Shown here: positions 9,148 to 17,236 of the stretch, piece after piece
Layout: each line of letters starts with the position of its first letter
How positions within the stretch are numbered: the first letter of the stretch is position 1
Assembly: GCF_965656765.1 (NCBI RefSeq)
Contig: NZ_CBFHLV010000002.1
Coordinates: 93,959 to 157,958, forward strand
Direction: 5' to 3'
From: Marivita sp965656765
Lineage (GTDB): Bacteria; Pseudomonadota; Alphaproteobacteria; Rhodobacterales; Rhodobacteraceae
DNA length: 64,000 nucleotides
Made by a program: the position numbers and the translations under genes
Notes under the pieces: model-generated
The model's database searches: none
What the model was told of the DNA's origin: nothing
Seen by the model: only the letters and a program-made list of their open reading frames with translations

Positions 9148-9284
9148 TTGCTGCGATGCCTTTGGTTCGGGTAGGCGAACGCTAGAACGGTTCGAACGAC
9201 AGGGCAAACAGATGGGTCGTTTGGGGAACGGCTTGTGTCGGACTTGGCTTGCCGAACGCCTCACGGCGCTGCCAGTATGGGCAC

Positions 9285-10328
9285 ATGGATATTATGCATA
9301 AAACCGCAGCGCAGGCTGACGCGGTGATCAAAACGCTTGCCGACATCCCGTTCCCGAGTGTCGAGGCAGATCGACCCGTTGCCTTGCTGACACGCTGTCC
9401 CGCCGCCGGAGTGACGCCATTGGAGGAGGTGCCTGCCTTGGCGCAGGTTGCAGGAGTTGGGAAGGTTTTTGTCAAAGACGAACGCAACCGCATGGGTCTT
9501 GGCAGTTTTAAAGCGCTGGGCGCCGCTTATGTGATTGCGCGTGATGCCGAAGCTGGAGTGGCCAAAGGGCAAACTTATGTGACCGCCAGCGCGGGCAATC
9601 ATGGATTGTCGGTAGCCGCCGGTGCGCAGGCCTTTGGCGCTCGCGCCGTGGTGTATCTGGCCGAAACTGTGCCAGAAGGGTTCGCGGATCGCCTGCGATC
9701 GTTTGGTGCTGAAGTCATGCGTCACGGTGCGATTTACGAGGACGCGATGGCAGGTGCTGCAAAAGCGGCAGAGGACAAGGCTTGGGCGCTTTTGTCGGAC
9801 AGCTCATGGATCGGATACCTAGACCGACCCCATACTTTGATGGAAGGATATCTGGTTTTGATGCAGGAGGCGGTTGCGCAAATGCCATCGCCACCAACCC
9901 ATATTTTCCTACAAGCGGGTGTTGGTGGTTTGGCCACTGCATGCGCGTCCTACGCACGATTGGCTTGGGGCGATGCACCCCGTATCGTCGTTGTCGAACC
10001 AGAGGCGGCACCGGCCATCTTTGCGTCGATCAAGGCCGGCGAGCCGCAGGTCACTGAAGGACCGGAATCGGCAATGGGCCGGTTGGATTGCAAAGAACCG
10101 TCGTTGATCGCCCTGAAAGGTCTGGCGCGTGACGCTGATGATTTCATGCTGATTTCCGAGGAAGAGGGCGCGACTGGCAGTACTGTTTGCGGCGATGCCG
10201 GCTTTGCCACCACGCCATCCGGAGGCGCGGGCATTGCTGGACTTTTGGCCGCGGACAATGATCACGGAGCGTTTGGCCTGTCTGCAAACTCGCACGTGCT
10301 CGTCGTCTTGAGCGAGCAGGCGTCATGA
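9285..10328 (+). CDS. PLP-dependent diaminopropionate ammonia-lyase-like enzyme
   Basis: A 347-residue fold-type II PLP enzyme of the threonine dehydratase superfamily. The Schiff-base Lys is K76 in RNRMGLGSFKALGAAY, the phosphate/substrate loop is TASAGNHGLSVA, and the PLP-phosphate glycine loop is FLQAGVGGLA. The GSFKALGA motif with an early PLLTRCP... element fits diaminopropionate ammonia-lyase (DpaL/YgeX) and EutB-type proteins better than serine/threonine dehydratase. The start is uncertain: ATG 9285 or ATG 9294, neither with a strong ribosome site. It overlaps the next gene by ATGA. Reaction expected: alpha,beta-elimination of ammonia from an amino acid. Actual substrate not known. Confidence 0.78.
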   Translation: MDIMHKTAAQADAVIKTLADIPFPSVEADRPVALLTRCPAAGVTPLEEVPALAQVAGVGKVFVKDERNRMGLGSFKALGAAYVIARDAEAGVAKGQTYVTASAGNHGLSVAAGAQAFGARAVVYLAETVPEGFADRLRSFGAEVMRHGAIYEDAMAGAAKAAEDKAWALLSDSSWIGYLDRPHTLMEGYLVLMQEAVAQMPSPPTHIFLQAGVGGLATACASYARLAWGDAPRIVVVEPEAAPAIFASIKAGEPQVTEGPESAMGRLDCKEPSLIALKGLARDADDFMLISEEEGATGSTVCGDAGFATTPSGGAGIAGLLAADNDHGAFGLSANSHVLVVLSEQAS

Positions 10329-11485
10329 CACCCCCGCATCGCGGATTTCCGGAAGACGAATTTCGACGCCGGACCCAAGCGGCTCAAGCTTTGATGGCAA
10401 AACATAATCTGGCCGCGCTGCTGCTGACGACAGAGCCCGAGCTCCGCTACTACACGGGGTTCCTGACCCGGTTCTGGGAAAGCCCGACGCGGCCTTGGTT
10501 TGTGATTATCCCGCCAACTGGCGACCTGATTGCGGTGATCCCATCCATCGGCGCGCATTTGATGAGCCAAACCTGGGTCACCGATATCCGCACTTGGGCC
10601 GCGCCTGATTATGACGACGATGGCATTGGGTTATTGGTCGATGCCTTGAACGAGGTCGCGGGCGACGAGGGTCAGATCGGAATTGCTGATCAGTTGGAAA
10701 GCTATGTCCGCATGCCGTTTGCTGATCTGCGGCGCTTGGAAGCGGCGCTGCTCACGCGGGCTTTGGTCAGCGATGCGGCAATCACGCGGCGCCTACGGTT
10801 GATCAAATCCGAGAGTGAGATTGACAAAATCCGTCACGCGGCAGCGATTGCCACTGGCGCTTTCAATCGTGTGCCGGAATGTGTCGCATCCGGCATGTCC
10901 TTATCCCAAGTGTTCCGCCGGTTTCAAATGCTGTGCCTCGAAGAGGGCGCGGATTGGGTGCCTTACCTTGCGGGCGCAGCGGAACAGGCCGGGTATGCCG
11001 ACGTGATATCACCAGCGACCGACGCACCCTTGGAGGACGGGGACGTACTCATGCTCGACACGGGGCTGATGTGGGACGGTTATTTTTGCGATTTCGACCG
11101 CAACTATAGCGTTGGCCCCCCTTCGGCGGTCGTCCAATGTGCGCACTCCCAACTGATCGCCGCAACGCTAGCGGCGGCGGATGTCGCCAAGCCGGGTAAA
11201 ACCATCTCTGACTTATTTTATGCAATGAACGCTGTGGTGAACCCATCTGGGGATGTCATGGAGGCCGGGCGTTTGGGACACGGATTGGGGATGCAGCTGA
11301 CAGAGTGGCCGTCGATCATTCCCCAAGATCACACAGTTTTAGAGCCGGGGATGGTGCTGACGCTGGAGCCTTCGGTGACCGTCAGCCCCGGCAAAATATT
11401 GGTGCACGAAGAAAACATCGTAATCCGTGATCATGGTGCAGAATTTCTGTCCGACCTGCAATCTGCAGACATAAGGGTGATCTGA
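10325..11485 (+). CDS. M24-family metallohydrolase (Xaa-Pro dipeptidase / ectoine hydrolase-like)
   Basis: A 386-residue pita-bread enzyme. After a creatinase-like N-terminal domain (~1-150) the five metal ligands can be read: D245 in LMLDTG, D256 in FCDFDRNYS, H319 in RLGHGLGM, E348 in LTLEPS, and E362 or E363 in VHEENIV. Members of this branch include DoeA/EutD, which opens the ectoine ring, as well as true prolidases. It lies between a PLP lyase (4-nt overlap) and a racemase-family gene (1-nt overlap), so it is made with them as one operon. Function of the set is inferred from this company. Confidence 0.82.
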   Translation: MTPPHRGFPEDEFRRRTQAAQALMAKHNLAALLLTTEPELRYYTGFLTRFWESPTRPWFVIIPPTGDLIAVIPSIGAHLMSQTWVTDIRTWAAPDYDDDGIGLLVDALNEVAGDEGQIGIADQLESYVRMPFADLRRLEAALLTRALVSDAAITRRLRLIKSESEIDKIRHAAAIATGAFNRVPECVASGMSLSQVFRRFQMLCLEEGADWVPYLAGAAEQAGYADVISPATDAPLEDGDVLMLDTGLMWDGYFCDFDRNYSVGPPSAVVQCAHSQLIAATLAAADVAKPGKTISDLFYAMNAVVNPSGDVMEAGRLGHGLGMQLTEWPSIIPQDHTVLEPGMVLTLEPSVTVSPGKILVHEENIVIRDHGAEFLSDLQSADIRVI

Positions 11486-12222
11486 TGGCACTTCCGTATT
11501 CCATTGATGCGCACCGGCCCATTCAGATTGGGCTTGTCACGCTCCAAAGCGATGAAACGATAGAGCGGGATTTTCGTAAACTGTTGCCGCAGGATGTGGA
11601 ACTTCTGGTGTCGCGTGTCCCATCGGGGGCAACGGTATCCCTCGAAAGTTTGTGTGCGATGGAGGATAGTCTGACCACCTCAGCGCGCCTTTTGCCAGTC
11701 GGCGCAGAACTGACAGCAGTCGGGTACGGCTGCACATCTGCCAGTGCTGCGATCGGAGCCGAGCGGGTGGCAGAGTTGATCAAGGCTGGTGTGCCAACGC
11801 CACATGTGTCGGACCCTCTGACGTCATTGATTGCGGCATGCCAAAAGGCTGGAATCACCCGGATCGGTCTGGTCAGCCCCTACGTCGCTTCGGTCAGTGA
11901 CCGGCTGATCCAAGGGCTTGAGGCGGCGGGGATAACTGTTTCTTCGTTTGGCAGTTTTGATGAGCCATCAGAAGAACGTGTGGTCAGAATCGATAGCGCG
12001 TCGGTTCGCAATGCCGCGATCCATGTCGGGCGCAGCGGTGCGTGTGATGCCGTCTTCATGTCATGCACCAATCTCCGGGCACTGGAGGTGATCGACGATA
12101 TTGAGGCCGAACTTGGCATCCCGGCTTTGTCGAGCAATCAGGTATTGGCTTGGCATCTTGGGACGCTGAGCGGGTTTTCGGATCGGTGCACGCGGATCGG
12201 TCGTTTGTTTGACGCACTCTGA
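11485..12222 (+). CDS. Asp/Glu racemase-superfamily enzyme (maleate isomerase / EutA-like)
   Basis: A 245-residue protein with the two catalytic cysteines of the Asp/Glu/hydantoin racemase and maleate isomerase superfamily: C83 in VGYGCTSASA and C194 in FMSCTNLRAL. The motif spacing and the late LSSNQVLAWHL segment fit the arylmalonate decarboxylase/maleate isomerase/EutA branch. Its ATG shares a base with the preceding TGA (TGATG, 11483-11487). It closes the three-gene operon. EutA is an ectoine-utilisation protein of uncertain function, so the exact reaction is open. Confidence 0.75.
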   Translation: MALPYSIDAHRPIQIGLVTLQSDETIERDFRKLLPQDVELLVSRVPSGATVSLESLCAMEDSLTTSARLLPVGAELTAVGYGCTSASAAIGAERVAELIKAGVPTPHVSDPLTSLIAACQKAGITRIGLVSPYVASVSDRLIQGLEAAGITVSSFGSFDEPSEERVVRIDSASVRNAAIHVGRSGACDAVFMSCTNLRALEVIDDIEAELGIPALSSNQVLAWHLGTLSGFSDRCTRIGRLFDAL

Positions 12223-12319
12223 ACGCGCATGTTTTGCCGTCTGCGTAAGCTCGGTTTATACAGAGATCATTTGTTCTGGTGGACAGTGCGGAATCTGCAG
12301 CTCGGGCGGGTTGAGATAC

Positions 12320-12348
12320 TTGACCTCGGAACACGCATGAAATACGTC
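12320..12348 (+). promoter_or_regulatory. Probable promoter of tRNA-Gly
   Basis: TTGACC (12320-12325) and TACGTC (12343-12348) are separated by exactly 17 bases and end 12 bases before the mature tRNA. The -35 element is good for alphaproteobacteria; the -10 is weak. A start point about six bases ahead of the tRNA would fit. Confidence 0.45.
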
Positions 12349-12360
12349 GGACCACGTTGA

Positions 12361-12434
12361 GCGGGCGTTGTGTAATGGTAAGACCTCAGCCTTCCAAGCT
12401 GATGATACGGGTTCGATTCCCGTCGCCCGCTCCA
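12361..12434 (+). tRNA. tRNA-Gly (anticodon TCC)
   Basis: The cloverleaf can be folded by eye. The acceptor arms are GCGGGCG (12361-12367) and CGCCCGC (12424-12430). The anticodon stem is TCAGC/GCTGA with loop CTTCCAA, giving anticodon TCC. The T arm is CGGG-TTCGATT-CCCG. The discriminator base is T and CCA is encoded (12432-12434). It reads GGA and GGG glycine codons. The following 135 bases up to the ABC exporter hold no gene and no clear hairpin terminator. Confidence 0.96.
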
Positions 12435-12569
12435 AAATTTCCTGAAAACCAGTAAATTCAACCGGAGTTCTACGACCTTAGCGCGGCAAATCGGCATTTG
12501 CGGGCTGTTCGGCTTGACCATTAAGGGCTGGCCAAGGTTTAAGCATGTCCAGCTAAAAACGGGAACCAA

Positions 12570-14369
12570 ATGGCGGACGCTACACCAATACCGGCAAAGA
12601 ACGAAGAACGGGAAAAGTCCAAGAAGATCGGATCACTTGCGGCGCTGTGGCCTTTCGTGGCGCCCTACAGGCTGCTGATGATGGCGGCGATTTTTGCGCT
12701 GACGGCAACAGCTTGCGTGTCGTTGATCCTACCAATGGCAGTGCGACGGGTCGTTGACAATTTCAACACGTCCGACGGTGCGCTGCTTGATCTGTATTTT
12801 TCGGCCGCATTGGGCATCGCTGCATTGTTGGCGATTGGCACAGCGCTGCGCTATGCGCTGGTGACGCGGCTAGGTGAACGCGTGGTTGCGGATATCCGCA
12901 AGGCCGTTTTCGGCCGTGTGATTGGCCTTAGCCCATCGTTCTTTGAACGGGTGATGACCGGAGAAGTCCTGAGCCGGATCACGACAGACACCACCTTGAT
13001 CCTTAGCGTGCTGGGCTCTTCGATCTCGATCGCGCTGCGCAATGTGCTGCTGTTCTTCGGTGGCATGATCCTTATGTTGTTCACGTCGGCCAAGTTGACC
13101 GGGATGGTGCTGTTGATCGTTCCTGCCGTTGTCGTGCCAATCCTTGTTCTGGGTCGCAAGATGCGCAAGCTGAGCCGCGAAAACCAGGACTGGATCGCGG
13201 CATCGTCGGGCAATGCGTCTGAGGCGCTGTCGTCGGTGCAAACGGTTCAGGCTTTCACCCACGAAGCCATCTCGCGCAATGCGTTTGGCGATGTGACTGA
13301 GAAAAGCTTTGATGCAGCGCGCCGGAGGATTTGGACGCGCGCTCAGATGACAGCGATTGTGATCTTTCTCGTGTTCACGGGGATTGTCGGTGTTCTTTGG
13401 ATTGGCGCAACCGACGTGCGAAATGGCACGATGAGCGCGGGTGAGCTGGTTCAGTTCGTGATCTATGCGGTCATGGTTGCTGGTTCAGTTGCGGCGCTGT
13501 CGGAAATCTTTGGCGAACTGCAAAGGGCAGCAGGTGCGACGGAACGCTTGGTCGAATTGCTGCATGCCGAAGACACGGTCAATGATCCTGACACCCCACT
13601 GACACTGCCTGAGCCGGTGCAAGGCGAGATCACTTTTGAAGACGTGCATTTCGCGTATCCGAGCCGCCCCGGTGTCGCAGCTTTGGATGGGATCAACCTG
13701 CGAATTGCGCCGGGTGAAACGGTTGCTGTTGTGGGGCCTAGCGGTGCTGGGAAGACGACAATCATTCAGTTGATCCAGCGCTTTTATGACCCAGACTCCG
13801 GGGCCATTTGTTTGGATGGTATGCGCGTTGATGGGTTGACCCGTGACGCATTCCGCAAGCACATTGCACTTGTCCCGCAAGACCCGGTGATCTTTGCGGC
13901 CTCGGCGCGTGAAAACATCCGTTTTGGCCGACCCGATGCCACCGATGCCGAGATAGAGGTGGCGGCACAGGCTGCAGCGGCGCACGAGTTCATTGAGGCG
14001 CTGCCAGATGGGTATGACAGCTATCTGGGCGAACGCGGTGTGATGCTGTCGGGCGGGCAGAAACAGCGTATCGCCATTGCCCGCGCAATTCTGCGCGATG
14101 CTCCTGTTCTGCTCTTGGATGAGGCGACCAGCGCGCTTGATGCCGAAAGCGAACGCGCGGTGCAGCGAGCGGTTGATGAACTGTCCGAAGGGCGCACCAC
14201 CATCATTGTCGCGCACCGGCTGGCAACTGTGAAAAAGGCAGACCGGATCATTGTGATGGAGCAGGGCCGCATTGTGGCCACGGGCGCCCACGATGCGCTT
14301 GTGTCTGAGGACGGGCTTTATGCACGGCTTGCGCGTTTACAGTTCACCGATGGCATGGCCGCCGAGTAG
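12570..14369 (+). CDS. MsbA-like ABC exporter (fused permease and ATPase)
   Basis: A 599-residue half-transporter. Residues ~20-320 form a six-helix type IV exporter domain and ~345-590 the ATPase, with Walker A VVGPSGAGKTT near residue 388, Q-loop LVPQDPVIF, signature MLSGGQKQRIAIARA and Walker B PVLLLDEATSALD. It should work as a homodimer in the inner membrane. The family (MsbA, lipid-linked or peptide and drug exporters) has no substrate signature that can be read reliably. ATG 12570 is the first possible start; the ribosome site is poor. Stands between tRNA-Gly and a dehydrogenase gene, without a partner gene. Confidence 0.88.
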   Translation: MADATPIPAKNEEREKSKKIGSLAALWPFVAPYRLLMMAAIFALTATACVSLILPMAVRRVVDNFNTSDGALLDLYFSAALGIAALLAIGTALRYALVTRLGERVVADIRKAVFGRVIGLSPSFFERVMTGEVLSRITTDTTLILSVLGSSISIALRNVLLFFGGMILMLFTSAKLTGMVLLIVPAVVVPILVLGRKMRKLSRENQDWIAASSGNASEALSSVQTVQAFTHEAISRNAFGDVTEKSFDAARRRIWTRAQMTAIVIFLVFTGIVGVLWIGATDVRNGTMSAGELVQFVIYAVMVAGSVAALSEIFGELQRAAGATERLVELLHAEDTVNDPDTPLTLPEPVQGEITFEDVHFAYPSRPGVAALDGINLRIAPGETVAVVGPSGAGKTTIIQLIQRFYDPDSGAICLDGMRVDGLTRDAFRKHIALVPQDPVIFAASARENIRFGRPDATDAEIEVAAQAAAAHEFIEALPDGYDSYLGERGVMLSGGQKQRIAIARAILRDAPVLLLDEATSALDAESERAVQRAVDELSEGRTTIIVAHRLATVKKADRIIVMEQGRIVATGAHDALVSEDGLYARLARLQFTDGMAAE

Positions 14370-14467
14370 ATATTTGCTTTTGTCAGCCGATAAGTGTCGG
14401 TTTTGACCATGACAGGTCTCATTCTGCAGCGGCACCCTGATGCAAAACGTCGAACAGGGAGAGCGCT

Positions 14468-15418
14468 ATGCAGGTTGGATTTGTAGGATTGGGGGCTGTC
14501 GGTGCCAAGCTGGCGGGGACACTCGCACGCAATGGGGTGGACCTGACCGTCTTTGATCTGGAGGCCGCACGCATTGATCTGTTGGTTGGCCAAGGGGCCA
14601 AGGCAGGCAGCAGTCCCGAAAGCATCATGCACGATTGTGACGTGGTTATCACTAGCCTGCCCAGCCCTGCCGCATCACAAGCCGTCTTGGAACAGCTTTT
14701 GACCGAGGTCCGTCCCGGCAAGATCTGGATTGAGATGTCGACCACTGACGCGGATGCTATCCGGACGCAGGCAAAGGCGGTTGAAGCGCTGGGCGGACAA
14801 GCTGCGGACTGTCCTGTTTCTGGTGGCTGCCATCGCGCTGCGACTGGCAATATCTCGATCTTTGCGGGCTGCGATCGGCCGACGTTTGAAACGGTTCTGC
14901 CGCTGTTGACCTATATGGGACGCCGTGTCTTGCACACGGGCGATGTCGGCAGCGCGTCGGTGCTAAAGGTCATGACCAACTACTTGGCGACTGTGCATCT
15001 TGCCAGCCTGTGCGAAGCGCTGACGACGATGGCTGCGCATGGGATTGACCTTGCTACAACATATGAGGCGATCAAGGCGTCGTCAGGCACGTCTTTTGTG
15101 CACGAAACCGAAAGCCAGCTGATCCTGTCGGGTAATCGCGACGTGGATTTTACATTGGATTTGGTGCTCAAGGATGTGGGGCTGTTCCAATCACTGGCCG
15201 ACGCCAAGGCTGTTCCGCTTGAATTGTCACCTAAGGTAATCGAGATCATCAAAGATGGGCAGGCGCGGTATGGCGACCGGGCACAGTCCGACCGTTTGAT
15301 CGAACGGCTTGAAGACGCGACTGGCCTGTCGATCACCGCGCCGGGGTTTCCGACCGAGTTGATTGACGACGAACCAGAACAACGCGGGCAAGAGGTTTTC
15401 TGCGCGGTCTCGCCTTGA
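14468..15418 (+). CDS. NAD(P)-dependent beta-hydroxyacid dehydrogenase (3-hydroxyisobutyrate dehydrogenase family)
   Basis: A 316-residue protein. The N-terminal Rossmann domain opens with VGFVGLGAVGAKLAG, followed by the family's substrate-side element DCPVSGGCHRAATGN (~115-130), and the catalytic Lys region LKVMTNYLA near residue 170. The C-terminal half is all-helical as usual. GGGAGAGC sits just before ATG 14468. Enzymes of this family oxidise or reduce 2-methyl-3-hydroxy acids, tartronate semialdehyde or related C3-C4 acids; the branch is not decidable here. The gene stands alone, about 100 bases after the exporter gene. Confidence 0.83.
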   Translation: MQVGFVGLGAVGAKLAGTLARNGVDLTVFDLEAARIDLLVGQGAKAGSSPESIMHDCDVVITSLPSPAASQAVLEQLLTEVRPGKIWIEMSTTDADAIRTQAKAVEALGGQAADCPVSGGCHRAATGNISIFAGCDRPTFETVLPLLTYMGRRVLHTGDVGSASVLKVMTNYLATVHLASLCEALTTMAAHGIDLATTYEAIKASSGTSFVHETESQLILSGNRDVDFTLDLVLKDVGLFQSLADAKAVPLELSPKVIEIIKDGQARYGDRAQSDRLIERLEDATGLSITAPGFPTELIDDEPEQRGQEVFCAVSP

Positions 15419-15464
15419 TCCAAGGAATGCGGTATCGGCGTCTTTGCATCACAGGAGAGACGCC

Positions 15465-15941
15465 ATGCAAGACGAGATCATCGCAGAGGTAGACCCGCGT
15501 GGTCCGCGACGGATCATCGGCATTTCGATGTTGCTCATGCTGGGTGGTCTGGTTCTGTATCTCGCCTTTGTCAGCCCTCCGGCCAGTCTTGGGTGGCAGG
15601 TGTTCCTAATTGGAATGGGGCTGGTTTCGCTATGGCTGGCCCATAAGCTTCAGGTCGCGACGACACGGAAGCTTTATCTCACCGAAACCGCACTCACTGA
15701 CAGCGATGGCACATTGCTGGCGCGCGTTGAAGATATTGTGTCGGTCAGCCGCGGCGCGTTTGCGATGAAGCCCTCGAACGGGTTCACACTCAAATTGAAA
15801 AACCCGGCCCCACGAGAGTGGCAGCCGGGTTTGTGGTGGCGTCTTGGTCGCCGGGTTGCGGTGGGCGGGGTGACCCCAGGGTCTCAGGCCCGCCCAATGG
15901 CTGATATTATCGCCATCTTGATCGCCCGGCGTAAGGCATAA
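15465..15941 (+). CDS. Small inner-membrane protein of unknown function
   Basis: A 158-residue protein with two hydrophobic segments (about residues 17-36 and 45-60) joined by a very short turn, followed by a ~95-residue cytoplasmic part (YLTETALTDSDGTLLARVEDI...) that resembles a small beta-rich PH-like module. A strong AGGAGAG precedes ATG 15465, which settles the start; the longer frame from 15363 overlaps the preceding dehydrogenase. Its end lies 3 bases from the end of the convergent TadE-like gene. I do not recognise a named family. Confidence 0.7.
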   Translation: MQDEIIAEVDPRGPRRIIGISMLLMLGGLVLYLAFVSPPASLGWQVFLIGMGLVSLWLAHKLQVATTRKLYLTETALTDSDGTLLARVEDIVSVSRGAFAMKPSNGFTLKLKNPAPREWQPGLWWRLGRRVAVGGVTPGSQARPMADIIAILIARRKA

Positions 15942-15944
15942 GCA

Positions 15945-16697
15945 TCAGCTTTGCTTTTTCTTGCCTTTGCCATTTGTTGGCTTCGTGGTGGTTGCAGTAC
16001 AGTCCGCACTTGCATCCCCTTCGTCGGCGTTTTCTGCGTTGTTGTTGCAGAGCGATCCGCCCGGGGCGTCTTGGTCACCATTGCCCCAACCGTTGTTCTG
16101 CCATTGCTTGCCAGAACCATCGTTCGCACCTTCGAAGATCACTTGCGATGCAAAGCGAGGGCGTGTGAACGAGTAGGTCGAGATGTCAAAGCCATCATTC
16201 GCGAGGGTTACCAATGGTTGATACCAATCACGAGTTTCTACGATGATGGTTTGGTCCCCAACAGCCAAAATCGGCAAATGCTCTTCATAGGTCGAGATAT
16301 CGCCTTGCTGCAGGGCAGACCAATCGCCGCGTGCGACAGACCACACAACGTCATAGGTCTCGTTACCTAAGCTCTGGCCTTGACCGCTCTTGTTGTACTG
16401 GATCACAGACACGCGAAGATCAATGTCGTCGCCCTGTGCTTGTGCCAGGTGCATCAAAAGGTTGCGCGCATTGTCGATATATTCTTCGTCGAGAATTTCG
16501 GTCTCGCGTGAAATGATATCGCCAATTGTGTAGTTGGCTTTCTGGTTGATGGCCTGCTGGCGCATCACATCAAAATACAACCAAGATATCGCAAAGATAA
16601 CGAGTAGAGCCGGAAGGATGATGATTGCTTCAAGCGAGGCATCGCCCTTGGTGTCGCGAAGGAACTGCGACACTCTGTTTCTGATACGAGCAGTCAT
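15945..16697 (-). CDS. TadE/TadG-family pilus assembly protein
   Basis: A 250-residue protein with the TadE-like start: a short basic lead, GDASLEAIIILPALLVIFAISWLYFDVMRQ as a single N-terminal membrane segment preceded by the Glu typical of pseudopilin-like proteins, then a periplasmic domain. The tail is Asn/Asp/Gly-rich (DGSGKQWQNNGWGNGDQD) and ends in a Lys cluster. Third of three co-directional genes; its ATG shares one base with the stop of the TadE-like gene upstream. Such proteins are minor pilins or pseudopilins of Flp/Tad tight-adherence pili. The cysteines in the tail (SLCNN..., DCTATTT) are unusual. Confidence 0.78.
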   Translation of the reverse strand: MTARIRNRVSQFLRDTKGDASLEAIIILPALLVIFAISWLYFDVMRQQAINQKANYTIGDIISRETEILDEEYIDNARNLLMHLAQAQGDDIDLRVSVIQYNKSGQGQSLGNETYDVVWSVARGDWSALQQGDISTYEEHLPILAVGDQTIIVETRDWYQPLVTLANDGFDISTYSFTRPRFASQVIFEGANDGSGKQWQNNGWGNGDQDAPGGSLCNNNAENADEGDASADCTATTTKPTNGKGKKKQS

Positions 16698-17236
16698 TAG
16701 TAAGGCTCCTGTACGAAGGCTGAGAAGGACACGATAGCGACGTTTCCGTCCTCATCTTTGGGCATTGCAGCTGCAATGACACCTGCAGGTGTGATCGGCT
16801 TGTACTTGTAGCACGCGCGCAGCAGCATCAGTTCGTTCGGCTGGCCGGGGTCGAACTGACGAAGCGGGCGCACCGGTTCCGCCGAGTCGTAGCAGTCGGC
16901 AGCACGCGGCGGTTCTTCCCAATCGCGCAGGCTAAGCGGGATCATTTCAAGCCGCAGCATTTCATTACAATCTGACAACGCGGATGTCTGATCGCAAATC
17001 ATGCCCTTGAGTGTGTCGTGATCCAAGTTTTCACCCGTACCAAGGCGCACATCGCGCACAGCGAGGTCCAATCCACGCTCAAGTTGCGTGTGCCGCAGGG
17101 ACAGCGCCCCAATTTCCAGACCCGCGATGATCACGGCAAGGAACACTGGCAGCCAGATAACGAAAGGGAGCGTTACGACCGAGCCGCTTTCGTCCCGCAG
17201 GAAGCTGCGGAATTTTGGTGAGTTAATCCGCATCAT
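16697..17236 (-). CDS. TadE-family pilus protein
   Basis: A 179-residue protein. FLRDESGSVVTLPFVIWLPVFL spans a basic lead and a single N-terminal membrane segment, as in TadE, and the following AGLEIGALSLRHTQLERGLDLAVRDVR is the typical helical stalk. Four cysteines in the periplasmic part (CDQ, CNE, CYD, CYK) could form two disulfides. Start is ATG 17236 (a second ATG follows at 17233). It overlaps the vWA-domain TadG-like gene by four bases upstream and touches the third gene by one base downstream, so the trio is one operon. Confidence 0.8.
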   Translation of the reverse strand: MMRINSPKFRSFLRDESGSVVTLPFVIWLPVFLAVIIAGLEIGALSLRHTQLERGLDLAVRDVRLGTGENLDHDTLKGMICDQTSALSDCNEMLRLEMIPLSLRDWEEPPRAADCYDSAEPVRPLRQFDPGQPNELMLLRACYKYKPITPAGVIAAAMPKDEDGNVAIVSFSAFVQEPY

